Of a stretch of DNA of 64,000 nt, positions 53,653 to 62,030 are shown piece after piece. Made by a program: the position numbers and the translations under genes. The stretch covers positions 205,089 to 269,088 of the forward strand of contig CAVOSX010000004.1 in assembly GCA_963699015.1 (NCBI GenBank), in the 5' to 3' direction. The stretch's first letter is position 1, and every line of letters begins with the position of its first letter. The DNA is from PALSA-505 sp963699015. GTDB taxonomy: Bacteria; Actinomycetota; Actinomycetes; Streptosporangiales; Streptosporangiaceae. The notes beneath the pieces are model-generated. The model was not told the DNA's origin, did no database searches, and worked only from the letters and a program-made list of their open reading frames with translations.

Positions 53653-54287
53653 TGGCCGGGAAGGTGTTCTTCAGCGTGTCGATGTCGCTGGACGGGTTCA
53701 TCGCCCCCGAGGAGCGCAGGGACGACCCGGATGAGCAGCGCTGGATGGCGCAGTGGATGGAACTGCAGCAGTGGATCTTCCCGCAGCGGTTCTTCCGGGA
53801 GAACCTGAAGCTCGGCGAGGGCGGCGAGGAAGGGCGCGACAACGACATCGCGCGGGAGACGTTCGAGCGCACCGGCGCGAGCGTGATGGGCAAGCGCATG
53901 TTCGACCTCGGCGAGCAGGCGTGGCCGCAGGAGGCGCCGTTCCACACGCCGGTCTTCGTCGTGACACACGAGAAGCGTGACCCCTGGGAGCGGCCGGGCG
54001 AGACCACCTTCCACTTCGTCAACGACGGCATCGAGCCCGCGCTCGACCAGGCCCGCGAGGCCGCCGGCGACCGGGACGTCCGCATCGCAGGCGGCGGCGC
54101 AACGATCCTGGAGTACGTGAACGCCAGCCTGATCGACGAGTTCTCGATCGCGCTGTCACCCGTGCTGTTCGGCACCGGAATCCGCCTGTTCGAGGGCGTG
54201 GACGCGGGCCGCGTGGCCCTGGAGCAGGTCCGCGCGGAGCAGACGCAGCGGGTGACCCACCTGACCTACGCAGTCCGGGAGCGGTAA
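53652..54287 (+). CDS. dihydrofolate-reductase-family (RibD C-terminal domain) protein
   Basis: The ATG overlaps the preceding stop. The 211-aa protein opens with GKVFFSVSMSLDGFIAPEER and contains ERTGASVMGKRMFDLGEQAW, FVVTHEKRDPW, RDVRIAGGGATILEYVNASL and FSIALSPVLFGTGIRLF, the RibD_C/DHFR-like signature. It should be an NADPH-binding reductase of unknown substrate. It is the last gene of the arsR operon; this triad recurs in actinobacteria. Confidence 0.92.
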   Translation: MAGKVFFSVSMSLDGFIAPEERRDDPDEQRWMAQWMELQQWIFPQRFFRENLKLGEGGEEGRDNDIARETFERTGASVMGKRMFDLGEQAWPQEAPFHTPVFVVTHEKRDPWERPGETTFHFVNDGIEPALDQAREAAGDRDVRIAGGGATILEYVNASLIDEFSIALSPVLFGTGIRLFEGVDAGRVALEQVRAEQTQRVTHLTYAVRER

Positions 54288-54454
54288 CTGTCTCGACCTC
54301 AGCGCTCCCCCGCCGAGGTGAGATCCTCCCTGCTCAGGAGGGCATTCTCGTTCTACGCCACGCTCACACGCCCGATCCGGCTCGGTGGATCAGGGCTGAG
54401 GCAACGGCCAGGCCCAGACGAGTGGCGGCTGCACTCGCCCGGGCCAGGCCTATC
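54288..54454. other. convergent intergenic region
   Basis: A 167-bp gap between the rightward DHFR-like gene and the leftward secreted gene. A weak hairpin (CCTCC, CTGCTCA, GGAGG near 54326) could serve as terminator. Confidence 0.35.
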
Positions 54455-55213
54455 TCACGGCAGGCTAGGGCAGCGCTTCTTACTCCCGAACAGCACATTC
54501 GGCTTGCCCTTTGAATCGCCTACCTGCGGAGCAGGCGAGTTACCGGGGCAGGACACGTTCCCGAAGATGACGTTGGTCACGACTTCGTTGGCGTCGGGAT
54601 CAGCCCAGCTGTTTCCGCGCACGGAGACATTGCCGTGGATGTGGTCGCGGATCAGGCCGAACCAGCAGGACCGTATGCCCGAGAACGACACGTTCCCGCG
54701 CACGACCGTGTCCTCGATGGTGGAAAAGTTCGGGCTCTTCAGCAGCGGGTTGACCTTGCAGTTCTTGCCGCCACCGCCGCCGGTCACGAACACGTTGCCG
54801 GAGATGGTGCCGCTTTGAACGATGACCCCGAGGGGTTGGCTGGCAAAGATATTGCCGTTGAAGCGGTCGGGTGTGAGGGCCTTGCAGCCCACCTCCGGTG
54901 AGCATCCCAGGCCCACGAGGGCTCCCCGGCCGGCCAGGATGCTGCCCCGCACGGTCAGCACGGCCTTGCTGACCGCGTTGAAGACCGCGCCCGGCCGGAC
55001 GACCACGTTGCCCGCGACGTTCACCGGGCCCTTGTTAATGAGGCAGATCTTCTTGACGATCAGTCCCTGATAGGTGCCCGGTGCCAGTGGCCCCGTGCAG
55101 ACGGTGGGATGGGCGGCGGGGCTCGCTAACGCAGCTCCCGCACCCGCTACGCCACCTACCGCGACCATCGCTGCCGTGCAGGATGCTACGAGGAGATTTC
55201 GGACGGTTTTCAT
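54455..55213 (-). CDS. secreted beta-solenoid-like protein, paralogue 2
   Basis: ATG 55213 follows AAAGGGGGAATCG; the upstream open frame is not used. The 252-aa product has a signal peptide (KTVRN, hydrophobic core, cleavage after ALA near residue 31). The mature part shares ordered blocks with the protein at 14541-15443: CTGPLAPGTYQGLIVKKICL, VAGNVVVRPGAVFNAV, GGGGGKNC, SCWFGLIRDHIHGNV, ADPDANEV and CPGNSPAPQVGDSKGKPN. The repeated VxGNVxV strands suggest a secreted beta-solenoid. Function unknown. Confidence 0.8.
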   Translation of the reverse strand: MKTVRNLLVASCTAAMVAVGGVAGAGAALASPAAHPTVCTGPLAPGTYQGLIVKKICLINKGPVNVAGNVVVRPGAVFNAVSKAVLTVRGSILAGRGALVGLGCSPEVGCKALTPDRFNGNIFASQPLGVIVQSGTISGNVFVTGGGGGKNCKVNPLLKSPNFSTIEDTVVRGNVSFSGIRSCWFGLIRDHIHGNVSVRGNSWADPDANEVVTNVIFGNVSCPGNSPAPQVGDSKGKPNVLFGSKKRCPSLP

Positions 55214-55445
55214 CGATTCCCCCTTTGACCCCTGGAGCGTCAATCGCTCCGGGAACACCCTACAGCCCGCTATTACAGGCGGGTAGTAGGACGGGGTAGG
55301 AGGCCCGGTGCTGCCTGGCGGCTAGTCTGCAGGGCCTCAGCCCGCGGACCTGGCCGGTGCCGTTACCGGCTGGGGATAGCCTTCGAGTTCCGCCCCATGG
55401 GCCAGCGCCTCCAGCCTGGGTACAGGGTGGTGGGCCTGCGGCCTG

Positions 55446-57221
55446 TCAGGCCATGAACGGCATGAGCTCGGCGGGCATGGTGACGAAGGGGCGCATCATG
55501 TCGCGGTCTTCGTGTTCGAGGATGTGGCAGTGGTACATGTAGCGGCCGCTGTAGGTGGTGAAGCGGACGGCGATTTCGGCGATCTCGTGGGGGTTGACGC
55601 GGACGGTGTCCTTGAGGCCGCGTTCGTTGTCGTCGATGGTGTGGCCGAGCTCGTCGTCAGGGTCGCGTTCGCACGTGACTGCGGCGGTGATGGCGAGGTC
55701 TTCGATGCCGTGTTCGGGGATCTGGTAGCGGATGGGGCGGCGCGAGACGATCTGGAACGGGTCGAGGTGGACGTGGATGGGGTGCGTGTCACTGGTGAGA
55801 TTGATCAGCTGCCAGATCTCATACCGGCCGAGTACCGGGAAGAATGTCGTGGCGTCCTCGAAGTGGGCGGCGGCGGTGCGGTAGCGGGTGGTCTGCTCAT
55901 CGTCGGTGACGGTGACGACAGGCCCGGCGTGGTCGTCGCCGGCGATCACGAGCTCACGCATGGTGAGCATGCTGGGTTCGCCCTCGAGTTCGCGCTCGAC
56001 GAGCGCGATCGCGCGGCGTGGCGCGCTGGCCAGCGCTTCTGGTGTCGGCGGCCGGTGGTCGGTGGCGAGCTCGACCGGGGTCGTCCGGCGGATCACCGGG
56101 CCTGGGACGACGCGGACGCACATGATTTGCGGATACGGCAGCATCCTGCCGGGATCTGCGGCGTTGCGGGCGTCGGCGGCGGGGAAGGCAGTGCCGTCGA
56201 AGGGAGCGGCGGCGGTGTTGAGCAGCGTGAGCTCGCTGCCAGGCTCCAGGCCGGAGAAGTCGACGAGCAGGTCGGCGCGCTCGGCCGACGCGAGCACAAG
56301 CCCGTCCGGCGGCACGCCGGCGGGTGCGCGGAGCAGCCCGTGGTCGGTGCCGATCTGGGTGATCCGGTGGAGTTCGGGTTCACCGTCGCGGAGCAGCACT
56401 AGCCGGTAGGTGCGGGCGTTGGAGCCGTTGAGGACGCGGAAGCGGTAGGTGGCCGGCTGCACCTCCAGCCGCGGCCAGACCTTGCCGTTGACAACCGTGA
56501 AAGGCGCAAAGGCCTCCATCACCTCGGGGTCGGTCTTATGCACCAGCTGGCCGGTCAGCCGCCCGGAGTCGTCGAGGCCGAAGTTGCGGTCCTGGATGAG
56601 CAGCGGCACCTCGAACGGCGGCCCCTCGGGCAGGCCGAGTTCGCGCTCGCGCTGGTCGCGGATAATCCAGAGCCCCGCCAGCCCGGCGTAGACGCCGAAC
56701 TTGGTAACGCCCATCACGTGGTCGTGGTACCACAGCAGCGCCGCCCGCTGGCCCATCGGGTAATGGAAGACGGCATCCTGGCCGGGCGCGAAGAGGTTTT
56801 CGGTCCAGCCGTCATACGACGCCGGGGTGAGCCCGCCGTGCAGGTGCACGACTGTGTGACCGGCCAGCGCGGCCGCGTGCTGGTCGGGCGTGCCGCCGCT
56901 CAGGCCCGGGATGCATTGCACCGGCACGCCGCTGGTATCGGTTGCCTCGGGAGCGGTCGTCACGACAACCGGCAGCGCGCCGTTCAGCTCGTTGCGCCAC
57001 TGCACGGTGACCGGCTGACCGCGCTCGGCCTCGATCGCCGGGCCCGGGACCGTCCCGTCGTAGCCCCAGATCGCCGACTCGGGCAGGTCGCGGTGAAAGC
57101 GGTGCGCGCCAGCACGAATGGGCACGCTCAGCCGGCCGTTCTGCCGGACCGCGACCAGCCGCTGCGGCACCGGGAGGGCGTCGGCGAACGGGGTCAGCGG
57201 TGCGGCCAGCATTGTGGTCAT
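55446..57221 (-). CDS. multicopper oxidase (CotA/phenoxazinone-synthase-like)
   Basis: An intact 591-aa three-cupredoxin oxidase. All four copper-binding blocks are present: HLHGG (126-130), WYHDH (164-168), HPIHVH (480-485) and HCHILEHEDRDMM (564-576), so it should bind the type 1 and trinuclear coppers. The spacing and the substrate-side domain resemble CotA laccase, bilirubin oxidase and phenoxazinone synthase. No twin-Arg or Sec signal is visible at the N-terminus (MTTMLAAPLTPFADALPVPQ), suggesting a cytoplasmic location. The Met after HCHILEHEDRDM is the expected axial ligand. It is monocistronic; PPK2 lies upstream on the same strand about 185 bp away. Confidence 0.93.
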   Translation of the reverse strand: MTTMLAAPLTPFADALPVPQRLVAVRQNGRLSVPIRAGAHRFHRDLPESAIWGYDGTVPGPAIEAERGQPVTVQWRNELNGALPVVVTTAPEATDTSGVPVQCIPGLSGGTPDQHAAALAGHTVVHLHGGLTPASYDGWTENLFAPGQDAVFHYPMGQRAALLWYHDHVMGVTKFGVYAGLAGLWIIRDQRERELGLPEGPPFEVPLLIQDRNFGLDDSGRLTGQLVHKTDPEVMEAFAPFTVVNGKVWPRLEVQPATYRFRVLNGSNARTYRLVLLRDGEPELHRITQIGTDHGLLRAPAGVPPDGLVLASAERADLLVDFSGLEPGSELTLLNTAAAPFDGTAFPAADARNAADPGRMLPYPQIMCVRVVPGPVIRRTTPVELATDHRPPTPEALASAPRRAIALVERELEGEPSMLTMRELVIAGDDHAGPVVTVTDDEQTTRYRTAAAHFEDATTFFPVLGRYEIWQLINLTSDTHPIHVHLDPFQIVSRRPIRYQIPEHGIEDLAITAAVTCERDPDDELGHTIDDNERGLKDTVRVNPHEIAEIAVRFTTYSGRYMYHCHILEHEDRDMMRPFVTMPAELMPFMA

Positions 57222-57407
57222 GCCCTGGCCCTACCCACTTTTGGCCGCGCTCTTCTGCCCGCCCGTGCGGGCAAACACGGCGACGTCGGCGGCGCCGCAC
57301 GTCCGCCCTCCCGGTGTGGCTGGGATCGGGCAGCAGATGGGACTCGCCGGTTCACCCAGCACTGGCACTTCGCCGGTGGCTCCGCCGAGGAGCTTCCCGC
57401 TGTGAGT

Positions 57408-58356
57408 TCACAGGTCAGGGAAGGAGAGCTCGGGGTTGTGCTCGGACAGCACTGACGGCGGTCCGATGAGGAGCGTATCCGGTTCCCCGATGACTTCCTC
57501 GTCCTTGCCGTCGTAGTCGAACTTCCTGAGCACGTGCTTGATCGCCTCGAGCCTGGCCCGCTTCTTGTCGTTGCTCTTGACCACCGTCCACGGGGCGCGC
57601 TCGCTGTCGGTGTAGTGGAACATCGCCTCCTTGGCGTCGGTGTAGGCGTCCCACTTGTCTAGCGACTCGATGTCCATCGGGCTCAGCTTCCACTGCCGGA
57701 CCGGGTTGACCCGGCGGATGATGAAGCGCGTGCGCTGTTCAGAACGCGTCACCGAAAACCAGAACTTCGTCAGGTGCAGCCCGGACCGGACCAGCATGCG
57801 CTCGAACTCCGGGACCTCCCGCATGAACTCCCAGTATTCCGCGTCCGTGCAGAAACCCATCACCCGCTCCACGCCCGCCCGGTTGTACCAGGACCGGTCG
57901 AACATGACGATCTCGCTCGCGGCGGGCAGATGCGGCACGTAACGCTGGAAATACCACTGGGTCTGCTCCCGTCCGCTTGGCTTGGTCAGCGCGACCACCG
58001 TGGCGCCGCGCGGATTCAGGTGCTCGGTGAACCGCTTGATCGTGCCGCCCTTGCCGGCCGCGTCACGACCCTCGAACACGATAACGATGTGCTCGCCGAC
58101 CGACTTGACCCAGTTCTGCAGCTTGACCAGCTCGACCTGCAGCGGGCGCTTGAGGTACTCGATATTCCTCCCGCGTCATCTTCTCGCCGTACGGGTAGTC
58201 CTCGCGCCACGTGTCCACCACCCGGCCGTCCGGCCAGCGCAGGGCCGGATCGTCGTGCTCGTCGTCGTCGTTGACCCTCAGCCCCGCTATCAGGGCCGGG
58301 TCGGAAGCCCAATCCTCCGGCAGCGCATTGAACTCAGACGTGGGCGCACTATTCAC
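57408..58356 (-). pseudogene. ppk2: polyphosphate kinase 2 (PPK2), one frameshift
   Basis: ATG 58356 (MNSAPTSEFNALPEDWASDP) begins a frame that reaches EKMTREEY. There one extra C near 58166 shifts it, and YLKRPLQVELVKLQNWVKSV continues in the next frame. Walker A (FEGRDAAGKGGTIKRFTEHL), the lid module and the Walker B block (MFDRSWYNRAGVERVMGF) are intact. The end, with WTVVKSNDKKRARLEAIKHV, is typical of class I PPK2. Corrected length is about 315 aa, normal. The enzyme makes NTPs from polyphosphate. As written only residues from an internal start would be made, lacking the N-terminal segment. Confidence 0.85.
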
Positions 58357-58411
58357 ATCACAAGCACACCACCTTCCCGGACGCTGATCATCAGCGGGGC
58401 CGGACCTGGAT

Positions 58412-58427
58412 CATGGCCGCGGCCATG
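58412..58427. repeat. perfect 16-bp palindrome
   Basis: CATGGCCGCGGCCATG is self-complementary and lies in the 80-bp gap between the PPK2 start and dispersed-repeat copy 3. A second small palindrome, GCTGATCATCAGC, is at 58383-58395. They may be operators for ppk2 or part of the mobile repeat's flank. Confidence 0.5.
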
Positions 58428-58435
58428 TTGCAGGC

Positions 58436-58538
58436 GCGACTGATCATCGGGGCGGCCCGCCGCCCCGGCATGAGCCGTCCGGGCGGTGCGGCAAGTTAAT
58501 CGTGCTTTAGCTGGAATCTCGGGAACTCCATTGCCGCC
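58436..58538 (+). repeat. dispersed repeat, copy 3 with hairpin
   Basis: It opens with GCGACTGATCATCGG (as in copy 2). A hairpin (GGGGCGG, CCCG, CCGCCCC) and GCATGAGCCGTCCGGGCG follow, then the tail from GCAAGTTAATCGTGCTTTAG at 58491. The tail matches copy 1 at 44 of 48 positions by eye. Confidence 0.75.
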
Positions 58539-58627
58539 TAGCCCTTTCATCGCGGCCGCTTCGACTGGGCTGAACTGGGTCTTCTGTATCGCCCTAACCT
58601 CCCAGCCTGGGACAGGCCGCCAGGTGG

Positions 58628-59083
58628 TTAGTCCCGGGTGCTTCGCACGATCACGTCGCCGCCCCAAGCCGGCATGGCCAGGTTGCTGGCGGGTTCTACC
58701 GTGGCACCGACCCGGGTGCGGCCGGGCCTGGCTGCCAGGAAAATCGTGCGTCTGCCGCGGCCAGGCAGCAGGACAGTGCATTCTTCCCGCAGGATCCCGG
58801 CGCGGGCCACATGAACCTCCGTTGCCGCGCCCCAGCCCCATCCCGGCACGGTCACGACGATGTGCCGGCCGCGCGCTGTGGTCACCACGGGCGTGCGGGA
58901 AGCGTCGGTAAGGGTGATCGCGGCCCATCCCGGGCGGGGCTGAACACGATTGCCCGATCGCGGAATGACGGCTGCCTGGATGCCCAGGCGTAGTCACAGC
59001 CGTACTCGAGCAGCCAGCCGCCGCGGCGGCCGCGATCCCCAGCACAGCGGCCAGCCTCGGTACGGAAATCGCGCTTCGCCCAC
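58628..59083 (-). pseudogene. lipoprotein of unknown function, frameshifted
   Basis: A GTG at 59083 preceded by GGAGGG is the likely start. In the neighbouring frame the signal peptide VPRLAAVLGIAAAAAAGCSS shows a lipobox ending in AAGC. After a further shift near 58930, AAITLTDASRTPVVTTARGR, then HIVVTVPGWGWGAATEVHVA and VLLPGRGRRTIFLAARPGRT, gives a beta-sandwich-like extracellular domain ending at 58628. No family recognised. Two shifts make it non-functional as written. Confidence 0.5.
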
Positions 59084-59212
59084 GAGCTGGCCCTCCGTTG
59101 GGGGGAGCGCCGCACGCAGCGCGCCACCTGGCCCATGGATGCACGCCGATTGGACGCCCCTGCGCCGCCCCCCGGGCCCCTAGGGCGGACGACGTGATCG
59201 GTGCGAACCCGG

Positions 59213-60073
59213 TCAGACGAATAGGGGCTCGGCCGCGGTCCGGTCGGCCAGCGCGCTCATCGTCGCGTCGTTCGGCGGGCCGGTGAACCGGCTGGCCGCG
59301 TCGAGCACTTTCGGGAGCAAGTCCACGTCCCCGACGCTGTCGAGGAACACCCCGGGGCGGCTCATCGCCCACCACACGGCGAGGTCGATGTCGTCCTGCT
59401 GCTCAAGCGGCTGGTACCAGGTCGCCCGGGTATGTGGTCGGCCCGCCCAGGGGCGCAGCGCGATCGACTTGATTGTCTGCACCGCGACGCGCTGTTCGCG
59501 GCACGTCTCGTACAGGGCGTTGAAGTTGTCGGCGTAGTACGGGTTTTGCATGGTGACGAAGTTGTACGGGAGCAGCACCGAGTCGAAACCGAACCGCTCC
59601 AGGCTGCGGCGGTGCGTCGCGGCGATCTGGCTGCCGTGGCCGGTCACTCCGATCCAGCGGATGAGGCCCTGCTCCCGGGCTTCAAGGGCGGCCTCGAGCG
59701 CCCCGCCGGGACTCAGGGCCGTATCCCACTCGATCGGATCGGCCAGGGAGTGCAGCTGCCAGAGGTCGACGTGGTTGACTCCCATCCGGTCCAGGGACCG
59801 GTGCAGTTCCTCGCGGGCCCCGGCTGCGGTACGCTCGTCGCCCTTGGTGGCCAGGAAGAACCGGCCCGGTTCGCGCTGCAGCCACGACCGGATGCGCACC
59901 TCCGCCTCGCCGTAGGACGAGGCCACGTCCAGATGGTTCACCCCGTTGGCGAGCAAGAGGTCGAGGGTCTTGTCCGCGACTCGCTGGGAGACCTCCGCGA
60001 GGGCCGCCCCTCCGAAGATCACCCGGCTGCTCTGGTGGCCGGTACGGCCGAACTCTGCCTGTTCGATGGGCAC
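59213..60073 (-). CDS. aldo/keto reductase
   Basis: 286 aa from ATG 60073 (MPIEQAEFGRTGHQSSRVIF). The catalytic tetrad of the AKR barrel is complete: Asp49 and Tyr54 in HLDVASSYGEAE, Lys77 in LATKGDE, and His108 in LWQLHSLAD. The rest of the TIM barrel is in order (GLIRWIGVTGHG; NFVTMQNPYYADNFNALYET). It should be a cytoplasmic NADPH-dependent oxidoreductase of unknown substrate. It is divergent from the lar genes, and the gap contains the palindrome ATCATATGAT (60163-60172). Confidence 0.9.
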   Translation of the reverse strand: MPIEQAEFGRTGHQSSRVIFGGAALAEVSQRVADKTLDLLLANGVNHLDVASSYGEAEVRIRSWLQREPGRFFLATKGDERTAAGAREELHRSLDRMGVNHVDLWQLHSLADPIEWDTALSPGGALEAALEAREQGLIRWIGVTGHGSQIAATHRRSLERFGFDSVLLPYNFVTMQNPYYADNFNALYETCREQRVAVQTIKSIALRPWAGRPHTRATWYQPLEQQDDIDLAVWWAMSRPGVFLDSVGDVDLLPKVLDAASRFTGPPNDATMSALADRTAAEPLFV

Positions 60074-60162
60074 GAGACCTCCCGAAGCGCAGAAGCTGAA
60101 TCTGAGCGTACGGCCGATCGCGGCGGCAGGTCAGCGCGACCGCGCCGAAGCGTATAGTCCGA

Positions 60163-60172
60163 ATCATATGAT
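60163..60172. promoter_or_regulatory. palindrome in the AKR-lar divergent region
   Basis: ATCATATGAT is an AT-rich self-complementary decamer in GC-rich DNA, just right of TATAGT (60153-60158). Its position between divergent genes suggests an operator or promoter element, but no more can be said from sequence. Confidence 0.35.
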
Positions 60173-60279
60173 CAGCCGCGGAATAACGGGCGATCGGCCA
60201 GGGACGGCTGGGCTGCCTGGGCTGGGTAACCGGCAGTGGGCAATGGCGCGCCGTTCATCCGACGTGCGAGGTGACCTGA

Positions 60280-60396
60280 ATGGCTGACTATTACCGGGCC
60301 CCGGATTCCCTGCGAATCCTGCGCGCTTGCCAGGCACTGGACCAAGGCGGCCCGACGCCGGAGCGGATCACCGCGGCGCGGGCGCGGGCGGCGTGA
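60280..60396 (+). CDS. possible 38-aa leader/small protein before larE
   Basis: ATG 60280 follows GAGGTGACCTGA, and the frame ends at TGA 60394-60396, twelve bases before the larE start. The product begins MADYYRAPDSLRILRACQAL and continues DQGGPTPERITAARARA. It is too short for family assignment. It could be a translated leader, or simply chance; the plausible ribosome binding site and tight spacing to larE favour translation. Confidence 0.35.
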   Translation: MADYYRAPDSLRILRACQALDQGGPTPERITAARARAA

Positions 60397-60408
60397 GAAG
60401 GGAACGGC

Positions 60409-61236
60409 GTGCCTGACGAGCTTGACGCGCTGGCCGGCCAGCTGACCGGGCGTCTGGCCAGACTGGGCAGCGCCCTGATCGCATTCTCCGGCGGGGTGGA
60501 CTCCTCTTTGGTCGCTGCGCTGGCCGCCCGCGCGCTCGGCGAACAAGCCCTCGCCATCACCGCCATCTCGCCGCTCGCGTCCGGCGAACTGGACGGCGCC
60601 CGATCGGTGGCCCGGGCCGTAGGCGTCCGGCACGAGCTGATCAGCACGGCCGAGCTGGAGCGCGACGACTACCGGCGCAACGACCGCTTCCGCTGCTACT
60701 ACTGCAAATCCGAGCTGTACGAGCGGCTGGCCGCGCTGGCCCGGCGCCGCGGATTCGCCGCCGTGCTGTCGGGAGCCAACGCCGACGACACAGGTGACTG
60801 GCGGCCCGGGCTACGCGCGGCGGCCGAGCATGGTGTCCGCCATCCCCTGCTGGAGGCGTCCGTGGGGAAGGACCAGGTGCGGGCGCTGGCGCGGCGCCTG
60901 GGGGTTCCGAGCGCGGACAAGCCCGCGTCGCCCTGCCTGGCATCGCGGCTGCCTTACGGCACCGAGGTCAGCGCCGATGTGCTGTCGCAGGTAGACCGGG
61001 CCGAGCTGAGCCTGAAGCAGCGCGGCTACCGCGAACTGCGGGTGCGGCATTTCGGTGATCTCGGCCGGGTGCAGCTCGGCGCGGCGGACCTGCCGCGGGC
61101 GGCGGACCCGGACGAGCGTGCGGCGGTGCTGGCCTGCGTCCGGGCGGCTGGCTATCAGCGCGCGGAGATCGACGGGCGGCCGTTGCGGTCCGGTTCGCTG
61201 AATCTCGACATCACTCCGGTCCCCCGTGCCGGCTGA
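60409..61236 (+). CDS. larE: LarE, ATP-dependent sulfur transferase for nickel-pincer cofactor
   Basis: GTG 60409 follows GAGAAGGGAACG. The 275-aa protein is a PP-loop ATP pyrophosphatase: SGGVDSS at 27-33, ISPLASGELDGARSVARAVG, then RCYYCKSELY and PASPCLASRLPYG. LarE adenylates and then transfers sulfur to the pyridinium precursor of the nickel-pincer nucleotide. Single-Cys LarE proteins sacrifice that Cys. Here three Cys (C95, C98, C175) are present, the pattern of the iron-sulfur-cluster-dependent LarE type; that assignment is inference. The gene is intact and followed by larB ten bases downstream. Confidence 0.93.
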   Translation: MPDELDALAGQLTGRLARLGSALIAFSGGVDSSLVAALAARALGEQALAITAISPLASGELDGARSVARAVGVRHELISTAELERDDYRRNDRFRCYYCKSELYERLAALARRRGFAAVLSGANADDTGDWRPGLRAAAEHGVRHPLLEASVGKDQVRALARRLGVPSADKPASPCLASRLPYGTEVSADVLSQVDRAELSLKQRGYRELRVRHFGDLGRVQLGAADLPRAADPDERAAVLACVRAAGYQRAEIDGRPLRSGSLNLDITPVPRAG

Positions 61237-61245
61237 GATCCCGGT

Positions 61246-62030
61246 ATGCCTGGGCCGCCCCGCATGCCGGGCAAAGCAGCCGGCCTGCCGAACGGAACGC
61301 CGAGGATGCCGAACCCGGGGGCGCCCGACGCGCCGCCCGGAACGGACGCCGCGGCGGCGGGCGTCCCGCTGGGCGACTTCGCCCTGCTGGACGTAGATCG
61401 CCGACGGCGGACCGGCGTCCCGTGAGGTGGTTTTCGGCGAAGGCAAAACGCCCGAGCAGATCTTCGCGCTTCTGGCTGAGTTGCGGGCCCGCGATCCGGA
61501 GGCGCCGGCCCTGGCGACTCGCTGCCCGGCCGCGTCCTGGACGGGGCGGCCACCCGATTCCCTGGCGATGCCGTGCACGCCGATCACGTGGCCGGAACAG
61601 TCGCGGTCGGGGCCTTGCCGCCCGCTCGCGGCAACGTGCTGGTCGTGACGGCCGGCACGACGACCTGAAGGTGGCCAGGGAATGCGCGGCGACGCTGGCC
61701 CGTGCTGGGGGTCGCGCGGCAGTCCTCGCCGACGTGGGCGTGGCCGGGCTCGGGCGGCTGCTGTCCCGGCTCGACGACCTGCGCGCCGCCGAGTGCGTGG
61801 TGGTCGTGGCCGGGATGGACGGTGCCCTGCCGAGTGTGGTCGCCGGACTGGTCAGCGCGCCGGTGATCGGCGTGCCGGCCAGTGTCGGCTACGGCGTCGC
61901 GGCGGGCGGCCTGGCCGCGGCGGCCAGCATGCTCGCCTCGTGCAGTCCGGGCCTGGTCGTCGTCAACATCGACAACGGGTTCGGGGCGGCCGCACACGCC
62001 GCCAAGATCATCCGCGCGGTTCACCGGTGA
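61246..62030 (+). pseudogene. larB: LarB, pyridinium-3,5-biscarboxylic acid mononucleotide synthase, frameshifted
   Basis: ATG 61246 opens an unusual Pro/Gly-rich leader of about 45 residues, then GVPLGDFALLDVDRRRRTGV. An extra base near 61417 moves to VVFGEGKTPEQIFALLAELR. A lost base near 61515 moves to VLDGAATRFPGDAVHADHVA, and another near 61665 to LKVARECAATLARAGGRAAV. The AIR-carboxylase-like core (VVVVAGMDGALPSVVAGLVS; GVPASVGYGVAAGGLAAAAS; VVNIDNGFGAAAHAAKI) is complete to the stop. LarB carboxylates and hydrolyses nicotinic acid adenine dinucleotide as the first step of the cofactor pathway. Three indels in one gene suggest sequence error or decay. Confidence 0.82.
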
